Positions 52,493 to 60,916 of a DNA stretch of 64,000 nucleotides are shown piece after piece; within the stretch, counting starts at the first letter, position 1, and each line of letters opens with the position of its first letter. A model generated the notes under the pieces. It had not been told where the DNA came from. It was given only the letters and a program-made list of their open reading frames with translations, and ran no database searches. The DNA comes from Lachnospiraceae bacterium (lineage in GTDB: Bacteria; Bacillota; Clostridia; Lachnospirales; Lachnospiraceae): positions 1 to 64,000 of the forward strand of contig JAFYAS010000034.1 in NCBI GenBank assembly GCA_017540605.1, read 5' to 3'. The translations under genes were made by a program, and so were the position numbers.

Positions 52493-52918
52493 ATGAAGGT
52501 TACCATAAAAAAAGAGGACTATGAAAAGCTGTTAGAACACGCAAAGTCAGAGCGTCCCAATGAGGCTTGCGGACTTGTAGCCGGAAAAGATGTGGATGGT
52601 GAGAGACATATTGAGAAGGTCTATCTTCTTACCAATATCGACCATACCAACGAGCATTTTACCATTGATCCCAAGGAGCAGCTTGCTTCCATCAAGGATA
52701 TGAGAAAGGAAGGGCTTACCCCTCTCGGCAACTGGCATTCACATCCTGAATCGCCTTCAAGACCATCAGAGGAGGATAAGAGACTTGCCAATGACAGCAG
52801 GGCGAGCTATCTGATACTATCTCTCGAGGATAGTGAAAACCCGGTGCTTAATGCATTTCACATAGAGGGTTCAGATGGCGAGAAGACCGTGAGAAAGGAA
52901 GAGCTTATAATAGTTTAG
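52493..52918 (+). CDS. hcyD: JAMM/MPN+ metalloprotease (Mec/HcyD-like)
   Basis: The 141-residue protein has a complete JAMM zinc site: Glu24 (NEACG), then His82-x-His84 with seven residues to Ser92 and Asp95 (WHSHPESPSRPSEEDKRLA). Bacterial Mec+ proteins of this type cut an amino acid from a carrier protein's Gly-Gly end: CysO-cysteine in Mycobacterium, and HcyS-homocysteine or the HcyS precursor in Wolinella. Between hcyF and a TusA-like gene it should both trim the GGGR end of the carrier and release homocysteine. The roles are inferred from family and order. Confidence 0.9.
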   Translation: MKVTIKKEDYEKLLEHAKSERPNEACGLVAGKDVDGERHIEKVYLLTNIDHTNEHFTIDPKEQLASIKDMRKEGLTPLGNWHSHPESPSRPSEEDKRLANDSRASYLILSLEDSENPVLNAFHIEGSDGEKTVRKEELIIV

Positions 52919-52938
52919 AAAGATTAGGAGAAATGATC

Positions 52939-53190
52939 ATGGCAGATTTAGGATTTACAGTAGATGATAAAGTGGATATCACCGATGTGGTATGCCCTGT
53001 AACCTTTGTAAAGACAAAGGTCGCATTAGAAGAGCTTGACGACGGACAGATACTTCAGGTACACTTAAATGGCGGTGAGCCTGTTCAGAATGTTCCAAGG
53101 AGTGTGAAGGATGAGGGGCATAAGATACTTAAGCTCATTGAAAATGATGACGAGACCTATGAGCTTTTTGTTCAGAAGGTTGGAGATTAG
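52939..53190 (+). CDS. TusA-like sulfurtransferase-family protein
   Basis: The 83-residue protein has the TusA fold pattern: strand, then VVCPVTFVKTKVALEELDDG, then VHLNGG and KDEGHKILKLIEND. The CPxP motif of TusA is CPVT here: the cysteine is kept, the last proline is not. TusA proteins hand persulfide sulfur between enzymes. Placed between HcyD and the sulfite reductase, it may pass reduced sulfur to the carrier. AGGAG is eight bases before the ATG at 52939; the ATG at 52933 is too close. Confidence 0.75.
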   Translation: MADLGFTVDDKVDITDVVCPVTFVKTKVALEELDDGQILQVHLNGGEPVQNVPRSVKDEGHKILKLIENDDETYELFVQKVGD

Positions 53191-53212
53191 TTAAAAAGAG
53201 AGGGTGAAGACT

Positions 53213-54073
53213 ATGGCAACAGATTATGCAACTCTTAAAAAGGGCGGTTTTATGAGGCAGAAGCAGAAAGATAATTTTTCTCTTCGATTAGCTGTGGTGG
53301 GGGGAACACTGACAGCCGAGAACTTAAAAAAGATCGCAGAGGTGGCTGAAAAATACGGTGACGGACATGTTCATCTTACATCAAGACAGGGAGTGGAGAT
53401 CCCATTTATCAAATTGAATGATATCGACGAGGTGAAGGATTCTCTGGCAGAGGGCGGATGTAAGCCGGGTGTCTGCGGCCCCAGAGTTCGTACTGTTACA
53501 GCCTGTCAGGGTAGTGAGATCTGTCCGAGCGGCAATATCAATACCTATGATATCGCGCTTAAACTGAATGATCGCTATTTCGGAAGAGAGCTTCCTCATA
53601 AGTTCAAATTCGGTGTCACAGGCTGTCAGAATAACTGCCTAAAGGCAGAGGAGAATGATGTGGGAATAAAGGGTGCCATAAAGATGAAGTGGGAGGCCGG
53701 TAACTGCATCAATTGCGGTCTCTGTGCAAAGGTCTGCAGAGAGGGGGCTATCACCATAGAGGATGGACAGGTCAATGTGGATTTCGATAAATGCAACTAC
53801 TGCGGACGTTGCGTGAAGTCCTGCCCCACAGATGCCTGGGAGCAACAGCCTGCTTACTGGGTATCCTTCGGAGGAACCTTCGGTAATTCCATAAGCAAGG
53901 GTACAGAGCTTCTACCACTTATCACAGATGAAGATCAGCTCTTCAGAGTGACTGATGCAGCTATCAACTTCTTTGAGGAGAATGCTAAGCAGGGCGAGCG
54001 TTTTAAGTTCACCATAGACAGAGTCGGAGTGGAGAGATTAAAGGAGGTTTTAGAGGCGGCATATAAGGGCTAA
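53213..54073 (+). CDS. sir: Small siroheme sulfite reductase with ferredoxin domain
   Basis: The 286-residue protein reduces sulfite to sulfide with six electrons. The siroheme-[4Fe-4S] ligands are Cys98-x5-Cys104 (ACQGSEIC) and Cys138-x3-Cys142 (GCQNNC). An inserted two-cluster ferredoxin follows (Cys165, 168, 171, 175 and Cys194, 197, 200, 204). This layout resembles AsrC and other short anaerobic sulfite reductases; it is half the size of the assimilatory CysI type. The start at ATG 53213 follows AGAGAGGG; an upstream GTG at 53204 is less likely. It ends the sulfonate operon, and the siroheme genes follow. Confidence 0.92.
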   Translation: MATDYATLKKGGFMRQKQKDNFSLRLAVVGGTLTAENLKKIAEVAEKYGDGHVHLTSRQGVEIPFIKLNDIDEVKDSLAEGGCKPGVCGPRVRTVTACQGSEICPSGNINTYDIALKLNDRYFGRELPHKFKFGVTGCQNNCLKAEENDVGIKGAIKMKWEAGNCINCGLCAKVCREGAITIEDGQVNVDFDKCNYCGRCVKSCPTDAWEQQPAYWVSFGGTFGNSISKGTELLPLITDEDQLFRVTDAAINFFEENAKQGERFKFTIDRVGVERLKEVLEAAYKG

Positions 54074-54128
54074 GGCCTTAAAGCATTAATAATTGCCCCT
54101 TTTTTGTCAAAGCTGATAGTAATAATAG

Positions 54129-54168
54129 AAAAAGTCCTATGTCTCTAAAGGGTAACATAGGACTTTTT
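54129..54168 (+). terminator. Terminator of the sulfonate-assimilation operon
   Basis: AAAAAGTCCTATGT pairs perfectly with ACATAGGACTTTTT around a 12-base loop. It separates the sulfite reductase gene from the siroheme operon. Confidence 0.93.
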
Positions 54169-54182
54169 GATTATATATCCTC

Positions 54183-54211
54183 TTGCTTTTACTGATCCTT
54201 TTTTCTATAAT
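54183..54211 (+). promoter_or_regulatory. Promoter of the siroheme operon
   Basis: TTGCTT (54183-54188), a 17-base spacer and TATAAT (54206-54211) predict a start near 54218 and a leader of about 87 bases before hemA. Confidence 0.6.
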
Positions 54212-54304
54212 GATCCTGGAATATCGAGAGTAAAGTCAGAATAGAAAGTCAGTATATTATCACACTCCAATCTCCGACTACAAAAAACACAGGAAAGAAA
54301 ATCT

Positions 54305-55519
54305 ATGATTTGTATTAGCGTGAGTTTTAAAAAAACTAAAGATGAGATAAGGCAGAGATTCGCCTTTTCCGCGGAAGAGGCCGGATGCTTTTTAAAGAAA
54401 TCTATGGATAGAGAAATGATCAACGGAGGAGTGATCCTCTCAACCTGTAACAGGAGCGAGTTATACTTGACGGCAGGTGGTGATGAAGCTTCATTCGCAG
54501 GTTTTTCTAAGAATGAGGATGGGAAATGGATCAAACTGATCGAAGAGGAGATATCCATGGTAAAGGGGATATCCGTAAATGAGATAAGGAAAAACTGCCT
54601 GTATTATCAGGGAAAAGATGCAGTAGCTCATCTTTTCAAGGTGGTATCCGGTCTTGATTCCATGGTGCTTGGTGAGGATGAGATATTTCATCAGGCGAAG
54701 GCGGCTTATCAACTGTCTCTCGATACAGGTGCCACTGATCACGAGCTCAACATTTTATTCCAGGGAGCTTTTAACTGCGGAAGGCTTACGAGAGCTAAGA
54801 CCGGGATTCATGAGACACCAATTTCCATAGGGACTCTGACGGCTAACCGTGTCGAAGGATTCTTAGAGAGTAATATAGAAAAATGCGGTGATGACAAAGG
54901 TGATAGAGGCAGTGTGCTTATTGTAGGAGCCACAGGACAGATCGGTTCGATCGTGGCGAAGGATCTGATCGACAAGGGTATAACTGTTATTGGAACTGCA
55001 AGGAGTCATTCCACAGGCAACGAACACTGGGATAGAGAGGGGATCACCTGGATCGATTTTGGGAAGAGATATGAGTATATTGATAGAGTTTCGGCTATAG
55101 TCAGTGCCACTAAAAGTCCCCATTATACACTGACAAGGGATGAATTCTTCGAGAGCAGAAGGACTGAAAAGCCTCTTCTTTTGGTCGATCTGGCCATGCC
55201 CTATGATATCGATCGTGATATAGAGAGGGAGAGTGCAGTAGAGCTTATGGGAATAGATCATTTTAGAGAGCTATCCAAGAAGAACACTGCTCTTAAAGAA
55301 AATGAAGCAGAGAAGATGAGACGTATGGTTGCAGACTGCGTAGAGGATACCCTGAAGAGATTATATATCAGAAACTTTCAGGCTATGGGGCTTAAGGCTG
55401 AAGAGTGGTTTTCCAAAATGATATTCTATCTCAAGGATTCATTGGACAGTGATACGCTCCTTAAGGTCTTAGAGAGAATATATGAAGTGGAAGAGGGCGA
55501 AAAAAAGCCCTTAAATTAA
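54305..55519 (+). CDS. hemA: Glutamyl-tRNA reductase
   Basis: The 404-residue enzyme reduces glutamyl-tRNA to glutamate-1-semialdehyde with NADPH, the first step of tetrapyrrole synthesis. The nucleophile Cys48 lies in LSTCNRSELY. The substrate domain shows HLFKVVSGLDSMVLGEDEI, and the NADPH-binding part has VLIVGATGQIG where GxG is expected. A C-terminal dimerisation helix (about 310-395) completes it. The sequence is divergent, and the N-terminal segment (CISVSFKKTKDEIRQRFAF) is short. The downstream gene starts after 26 bases. GGAAAG precedes the ATG. Confidence 0.92.
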   Translation: MICISVSFKKTKDEIRQRFAFSAEEAGCFLKKSMDREMINGGVILSTCNRSELYLTAGGDEASFAGFSKNEDGKWIKLIEEEISMVKGISVNEIRKNCLYYQGKDAVAHLFKVVSGLDSMVLGEDEIFHQAKAAYQLSLDTGATDHELNILFQGAFNCGRLTRAKTGIHETPISIGTLTANRVEGFLESNIEKCGDDKGDRGSVLIVGATGQIGSIVAKDLIDKGITVIGTARSHSTGNEHWDREGITWIDFGKRYEYIDRVSAIVSATKSPHYTLTRDEFFESRRTEKPLLLVDLAMPYDIDRDIERESAVELMGIDHFRELSKKNTALKENEAEKMRRMVADCVEDTLKRLYIRNFQAMGLKAEEWFSKMIFYLKDSLDSDTLLKVLERIYEVEEGEKKPLN

Positions 55520-55545
55520 GTGTTATAGAAAAGAGATCAGTTAAA

Positions 55546-56202
55546 ATGGCATGTTTTCCGATGATGGTTGAAATTGAAGGAAGGACGCTTATCGTCATAG
55601 GAGGCGGAAGGATAGCGCTCCATAAGATCAAGGTTTTGTTGCCCTTCGGTGCAGATATTGTTGCGATAAGTGATGATTTTTTGCCTGAGTTTTTCGCTCT
55701 CGCGAAGGACAATGAGAATATCACTCTGATACAAAAGTCAATATCAGGTGATAGCAGGACATCCTTTGAGGATCTGCTTGATGAGAGTGATCATGATATA
55801 TGTTTCGTGATCGCAGCTACCGATGATATAAAGCTTCAGGATGTGATATCCGAGGTGTGTAAAGACAGGAAAATACCTGTGAATGTGGTGGATGTAAAGG
55901 ACAAAAGCTCCTTTTATTTCCCTGCGGTTACAAAAAAAGATGAACTGGTGGTAGCTGTATCCACGGGTGGGGCATGTCCCACCTTGGCAGGACATATAAA
56001 GAATAAGCTTGATGGGATCATACCGGAGTATTATAAGGATATGACAGCCACTCTGGGGAAGATGCGAGACAGAGCGCTTTTTGAGATAAGCTCCTATGGT
56101 GACAGAAAGAAGTTTTTTGAGGAGCTTATAGCCTATGGCGAGGAGCATGAAGGTAAGATACCTGATGATATCGCGGAAAGTTACCTTGAAAAATACAGAT
56201 GA
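55546..56202 (+). CDS. Precorrin-2 dehydrogenase / sirohydrochlorin ferrochelatase (CysG-B/Met8 type)
   Basis: The 218-residue bifunctional-type enzyme oxidises precorrin-2 with NAD+ and can insert iron to make siroheme. It begins with FPMMVEIEGRTLIVIGGGRIALHK, the typical Rossmann entry, with D..I..I.D and later VNVVDVKDKSSFYFPAV and AVSTGGACPTLA, the conserved substrate loop. A helical C-terminal domain follows. Its presence marks this operon for siroheme rather than haem. Confidence 0.92.
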   Translation: MACFPMMVEIEGRTLIVIGGGRIALHKIKVLLPFGADIVAISDDFLPEFFALAKDNENITLIQKSISGDSRTSFEDLLDESDHDICFVIAATDDIKLQDVISEVCKDRKIPVNVVDVKDKSSFYFPAVTKKDELVVAVSTGGACPTLAGHIKNKLDGIIPEYYKDMTATLGKMRDRALFEISSYGDRKKFFEELIAYGEEHEGKIPDDIAESYLEKYR

Positions 56203-56219
56203 TCTACAGGATGTAAACG

Positions 56220-57143
56220 GTGAGAATTGAGGACTTAAAATATATGGAGACTAGGATCATACGTATCGGAACAAGGGGGAGCAAACTTGCTCTTACTCAG
56301 ACCGAGATGGTAGAAAAGAAGCTAAAAATCGCATATCCCGGTATACGAACGGAGAGGATCATCATCAATACGATTGCAGACAGGCATAGCGAAAAGCCGT
56401 TGGCAGAATTTGGCGGCGAAGGTGTCTTTTCTAAGGAACTTGAACGGGCTCTGCTTGATGGAAGGATCGATGTGGCTGTTCACAGTGCCAAGGATATGGC
56501 TGTGAATACAGCAACGGGTCTTGCGATATCGGGAGTATTAAAGAGAGAGGATGTCAGGGATGTGCTGGTATATCGTAAAGGGCTTGATCTATCCTTAACC
56601 GTTACCGGAAAAAAACTAAGGATAGGCACGGGAAGCCCCAGAAGGAGGTGTCAGATCGAAGCTTTGTATCCTGATTTCATTTGCGAAAACATCCGTGGTA
56701 ATGTTCCTACAAGACTTGATAAGGTGAGAAACGGTCTGTATGACGGAGTGATACTGGCGGTTGCCGGTCTTAAAAGACTTGATATGCTGGGGCTTGATGA
56801 ATTTGAATATCGTTATTTTACCGAGGAAGAGATGCTACCTGCCGGTGGTCAGGCTATCATTGCCATAGAGACAAGTGTCGTCGGGATGGCAGCAGAGCTT
56901 ATCGGGGAAATATCGGATGCGGACTCTTTTTTAGAGCTTAAGACAGAGCAATATGTACTAAGATGCCTTAATGCAGGCTGTCATGAGCCGATCGCGGTAA
57001 GAGCTTTGGTTGAAGGCGATAAATTGACTGTAAGTATCGTAAGAGCTTTTGAGGGAGGACTGATCAAGGTGTCAAGAATAGGACACAGAGCGAAGTGGAA
57101 AGGAACAGCTGACGAAGCAGTTGGTGAATTGATAAATGGGTAA
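56220..57143 (+). CDS. hemC: Porphobilinogen deaminase (hydroxymethylbilane synthase)
   Basis: The 307-residue enzyme polymerises four porphobilinogens. RIGTRGSKLALTQTEMVE, VHSAKDMAV (catalytic Asp), GTGSPRRRCQIE and IRGNVPTRLDKV are in place. The dipyrromethane cofactor cysteine is in LNAGCHEPIAV, a slight variant of the usual GGCQ/GGCH-P. Two starts are possible: GTG at 56220 (AGGA eight bases before) or ATG at 56244 (GAGGA ten bases before), differing by eight residues. The stop overlaps the next gene by eight bases. Confidence 0.95.
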   Translation: MRIEDLKYMETRIIRIGTRGSKLALTQTEMVEKKLKIAYPGIRTERIIINTIADRHSEKPLAEFGGEGVFSKELERALLDGRIDVAVHSAKDMAVNTATGLAISGVLKREDVRDVLVYRKGLDLSLTVTGKKLRIGTGSPRRRCQIEALYPDFICENIRGNVPTRLDKVRNGLYDGVILAVAGLKRLDMLGLDEFEYRYFTEEEMLPAGGQAIIAIETSVVGMAAELIGEISDADSFLELKTEQYVLRCLNAGCHEPIAVRALVEGDKLTVSIVRAFEGGLIKVSRIGHRAKWKGTADEAVGELING

Positions 57144-58662
57144 GGTTTATTTGGTTGGGGCAGGCCCGGGCAATCCGGAGCTTATCACCCTTAAGGGATT
57201 AGAAAAGATTAAAGAGTGCGATTGTATAGTATATGACAGGCTATCGGGAGATGAACTGTTATCATATACGAATGATACCTGCGAACAGATATATGTGGGA
57301 AAGAAGCCGGGTCATCACTACAGAAAGCAGGAGGAGATCAACCGGATACTTGTGGAGGCATCCAAAAGACACGAGGTGGTAGTCAGGCTCAAGGGGGGAG
57401 ACCCGTTCGTCTTCGGTAGAGGCGGAGAGGAGATCGAGGCTTTAATGGCAGAGGGGATCGAGTATGAGGTGATCCCCGGCATCAGTTCAGCTATCGCTGT
57501 ACCTGAGTGTGTCGGAGTGCCTGTCACACATCGAAGTATGGCAAGAAGCTTTCATGTGGTAACAGGTCATACTAAAGAGGGCGGTATCGACAGAGAGCAG
57601 GTAAAAAAACTGGCCGGACAGGAGGGGACTCTTGTATTCCTGATGGGACTTGCAAGTTTAGAAGAAATCGCGGATGCTCTTATAGAGGGTGGCAGGATTA
57701 AGAATACCCCCGTTGCAGTCATAAGTGATGGTACAACCATTTATGAGCGGCAGGTCAGGGGAACCCTTTGTGATATAGCCGATAAGGTTAAAAAAGAAAA
57801 TATAAGCTCACCCGCAGTTATCGTGGTTGGAGAGACCGCTTCGAAATACTACAGATATGACCGGAAAAATCCTGAAGATAAGGATGATACTTCATTTTTA
57901 GAAAAAAATGCGTCGAAGATCAGAGTGGGTGTGACAGCTACGCCTGCTCTCTACCAGAGACTTAAAGATACTTTTTTAAGAGCCGGTATAAGGACCGCTC
58001 TCGTATGCGATATGGATGTGGAGAAGCTTGATGCCGGTATGGACAGACTGTCTGCCATTTTAAGGGGAGAAGAGGAAGGCCTTGATTCCTATTCGTGGGT
58101 GGTATTTACAAGTCAGAATGGTGTTCGTCTTTTTTTTGAGCAGCTAAGGCGTGAGAAGAAGGATCTTAGGATGCTGTTTGGGCTAAAGTTCGCGGTGCTT
58201 GGAAGCGGTACCCGTGATACACTGATGCAATATGGATTTCAGGCTGATCTTGTTCCTTCAAGATATACTGTGGAATGCTTGTGTGAAGAGCTAAAAAGCA
58301 GGTTGACGAATAGTGACAGGGTGCTGATACCCAGAGCGAAACAGGGTAGTGATGAACTGACTGATGGATGGCCGGCATCGTCGAGTGTTCTATCCATCTA
58401 TGATGTCAGGGGAAGAGCCACAAGACATATGAAGAGGCTTGATGAGCTTACACATCTTATATTCGCAAGTGCGTCGGGTGTAGAAGCATTTTTTGAAGAA
58501 CTGAAAAGAAACGGGCAGGAATTGCCTGATGTTATAAAGACTGTCTGTATTGGAGATATAACTGCCAAAAGGTTGGCACGGTATGGAAGATATGCAGATA
58601 GTATCGCATCCATACAGGATGTGGAAGGATTGCTTAATGCAGTGGGAGGTACGAGTATATGA
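57136..58662 (+). CDS. cobA-hemD: Fused uroporphyrinogen-III C-methyltransferase and uroporphyrinogen-III synthase
   Basis: The 508-residue fusion has the SUMT methyltransferase at residues 1-245 (VYLVGAGPGNPELITLKG, YDRL, VRLKGGDPFVFGRGGEE, VPGISSA with HRSMARSF) and uroporphyrinogen-III synthase at about 258-505 (VVFTSQNGVRLFFEQL, VLGSGT, FASASGVEAFFEEL). The synthase closes the tetrapyrrole ring, and the methyltransferase uses SAM twice to give precorrin-2, the branch to siroheme and cobalamin. Such fusions are common in Clostridia. It overlaps both neighbours. Confidence 0.95.
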   Translation: MGKVYLVGAGPGNPELITLKGLEKIKECDCIVYDRLSGDELLSYTNDTCEQIYVGKKPGHHYRKQEEINRILVEASKRHEVVVRLKGGDPFVFGRGGEEIEALMAEGIEYEVIPGISSAIAVPECVGVPVTHRSMARSFHVVTGHTKEGGIDREQVKKLAGQEGTLVFLMGLASLEEIADALIEGGRIKNTPVAVISDGTTIYERQVRGTLCDIADKVKKENISSPAVIVVGETASKYYRYDRKNPEDKDDTSFLEKNASKIRVGVTATPALYQRLKDTFLRAGIRTALVCDMDVEKLDAGMDRLSAILRGEEEGLDSYSWVVFTSQNGVRLFFEQLRREKKDLRMLFGLKFAVLGSGTRDTLMQYGFQADLVPSRYTVECLCEELKSRLTNSDRVLIPRAKQGSDELTDGWPASSSVLSIYDVRGRATRHMKRLDELTHLIFASASGVEAFFEELKRNGQELPDVIKTVCIGDITAKRLARYGRYADSIASIQDVEGLLNAVGGTSI

Positions 58663-59627
58663 TCAGGATGAGGAGACTTAGGGTAAATGAGACTATGAGA
58701 CGTCTTGTGAGAGAGACCTCTGTGAGTGTGGATGACCTGTTATATCCTGTATTTATCGAAGAGGGTGAGGATATCAAGACACCGGTTGAATCTATGCCCG
58801 GTATCTATAAATGGTCCATAGACCGTTTTGATGAAGAGCTTGCAAGGATCGTAGAGGCAGGAATTCCGGGGATACTGATATTCGGTGTTCCAAAGAAGAA
58901 GGATGAGTTTGGAAGTGAAGCCTACAACGATAATGGAATAACCCAGAGGGCTATAAGGTATATCAAGGAGCGTGCGCCAAGGCTTTTGGTGGTGGCAGAC
59001 GTATGCCTGTGTGAATATACTTCCCACGGCCATTGCGGAGTGGTCTGCGATCATGATGTGGCAAATGATGAAACTCTCCCTTTACTTGCGAAAATGGCTG
59101 TAAGTGTTGCGAAAGCGGGTGCGGATATCATTGCCCCCTCGGATATGATGGATGGTCGGGTTGAATATATCAGAGAAGCTCTGGATGGGGAAGGATTCTC
59201 CAATATAGCCATTATGGCATATAGCGCAAAGTTTGCTTCTGCCTATTACGGTCCCTTCAGGGAGGCAGCGGATTCTGCTCCGGCCTTTGGAGATCGGAAG
59301 ACATATCAGATGGATCCTCCAAACGGAAGGGAAGCCATAAGGGAATGCGAGAATGATATAGATGAGGGAGCGGACATCATCATGGTAAAGCCTGCTCTTG
59401 CCTATCTTGATGTGTTAAAGGAGATGTCATTTAGAACAGATCATCCCCTGGCTGTCTACAATGTGAGCGGTGAGTATGCCATGGTGAAGGCGGCAGCAAA
59501 AAAGGGCTGGATAGATGAGAAGCGGATCGTAATGGAGAATATGATCGCTATGAAGAGAGCCGGAGCCAGGATAGTGATCACATATCATGCTTTAGATGTA
59601 GCGAGGTGGTTAAAAGATGATATCTGA
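58659..59627 (+). CDS. hemB: Porphobilinogen synthase (delta-aminolevulinate dehydratase)
   Basis: The 322-residue TIM-barrel enzyme condenses two aminolevulinates. The zinc-type cysteines are present in DVCLCEYTSHGHCG. The two Schiff-base lysines lie in AYSAKFASAYYGPFREAA and MVKPALAYLD. RMRRLRVNETMRRLVRET and YPVFIEEG at the start are typical. It begins inside the previous stop (ATGA overlap). Confidence 0.97.
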   Translation: MIRMRRLRVNETMRRLVRETSVSVDDLLYPVFIEEGEDIKTPVESMPGIYKWSIDRFDEELARIVEAGIPGILIFGVPKKKDEFGSEAYNDNGITQRAIRYIKERAPRLLVVADVCLCEYTSHGHCGVVCDHDVANDETLPLLAKMAVSVAKAGADIIAPSDMMDGRVEYIREALDGEGFSNIAIMAYSAKFASAYYGPFREAADSAPAFGDRKTYQMDPPNGREAIRECENDIDEGADIIMVKPALAYLDVLKEMSFRTDHPLAVYNVSGEYAMVKAAAKKGWIDEKRIVMENMIAMKRAGARIVITYHALDVARWLKDDI

Positions 59628-60882
59628 TGAATTGTTTGAACGTTCAAAAAAGCTTATGCCCGGAGGGGTCAACAGTCCTGTTCGTGCATTTGGAAGTGTT
59701 GGAAGAAATCCTCTGTTCATTGATCATGCCAAGGGAGCATATATAACGGACTGTGATGGAAGGGAATATATCGACTATGTATGTTCCTGGGGGCCTATGA
59801 TACTCGGACATGCCAATGACCGGGTTATAGCAGCGGTTAAGTCGGCCTGTGATAACGGATTATCCTTCGGTGCTCCGACGGAGAGGGAAGCAGTGCTTGC
59901 CGAACTGATAAAGGAATGTGTGCCCTATATTGAAAAGCTTCGTCTCGTGAATTCGGGTACGGAGGCTGTTATGAGTGCCATCCGCGCAGCAAGGGGTTAT
60001 ACAGGACGGGATAAGATCATCAAGTTTCGAGGTTGCTATCACGGTCATTCCGACGGACTTTTAGTAAAGGCGGGATCCGGAGCTCTGACCCAGTCTGTTC
60101 CCGACAGTGCCGGCGTTCCGTATGATTATACTAAGAATACACTTGTGGCGGAGTATAATGACAGGGAGTCTGTAAAGAGGCTTTTTGAAGAGAATAAGGG
60201 GGAAATAGCCTGTCTGATAGTTGAGCCTGTTGCGGCCAATATGGGAGTGGTGCTACCGGAGGAAGGGTTCTTACGATTCTTAAGGGATGAAGCAACAGCA
60301 AATGGAGCTGTTTTGATCTTTGATGAGGTGATCACAGGCTTTAGGCTGTCTCTTGGGGGAGCAGCAGCCTATTATGGCGTTACACCGGATCTTGCCACCT
60401 TTGGAAAGATCGTGGGTGGAGGAATGCCGCTTGCTGTGTATGGCGGAAAGAATGAGATCATGGATATGATCGCTCCTGTCGGAGCGGTATATCAGGCAGG
60501 AACTCTCTCCGGCAATCCCATAGCTACCACAGCGGGGATAGAAACCTTAAGGATCCTGATGGAAGAGGATAAGCGGGGACTTTATGATGAGCTTAATGAA
60601 AAAGGCAGGATCCTTGCCGGGGCATATAAAAGAGCTCTTGGTGATTCGGTCTGTGTGAATCAGGTGGGTTCGCTTTTGTCTGTATTCTTTACATCGGAGT
60701 CTGTTACGGACTATGAAAGTGCCATTACCTCTGATACAGGGGAGTATACGAGGTATTTTAATCATATGCTGGAAAGAGGGATATACCTTGCTCCTTCACA
60801 GTTCGAGGCTATGTTTGTATCAGCCGCGCACAAAATGGAGGATCTTGACAGGACTGTCAGGGCGATCGGGGAATTTGTCTGA
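59617..60882 (+). CDS. hemL: Glutamate-1-semialdehyde 2,1-aminomutase
   Basis: The 421-residue PLP enzyme moves the amino group of glutamate-1-semialdehyde to give aminolevulinate. MPGGVNSPVRAFGSV, YIDYVCSWGPMILGH, VNSGTEAVMSAIRAARG, FRGCYHGHSD, FDEVITGFR and TFGKIVGGGMPLA (PLP lysine) are conserved. It overlaps hemB by 11 bases. With hemA it supplies the C5 precursor for the whole operon. Confidence 0.97.
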   Translation: MISDELFERSKKLMPGGVNSPVRAFGSVGRNPLFIDHAKGAYITDCDGREYIDYVCSWGPMILGHANDRVIAAVKSACDNGLSFGAPTEREAVLAELIKECVPYIEKLRLVNSGTEAVMSAIRAARGYTGRDKIIKFRGCYHGHSDGLLVKAGSGALTQSVPDSAGVPYDYTKNTLVAEYNDRESVKRLFEENKGEIACLIVEPVAANMGVVLPEEGFLRFLRDEATANGAVLIFDEVITGFRLSLGGAAAYYGVTPDLATFGKIVGGGMPLAVYGGKNEIMDMIAPVGAVYQAGTLSGNPIATTAGIETLRILMEEDKRGLYDELNEKGRILAGAYKRALGDSVCVNQVGSLLSVFFTSESVTDYESAITSDTGEYTRYFNHMLERGIYLAPSQFEAMFVSAAHKMEDLDRTVRAIGEFV

Positions 60883-60916
60883 GAAAGAGCCTGGGTAATA
60901 GAGAGGTGGAGTTTAT

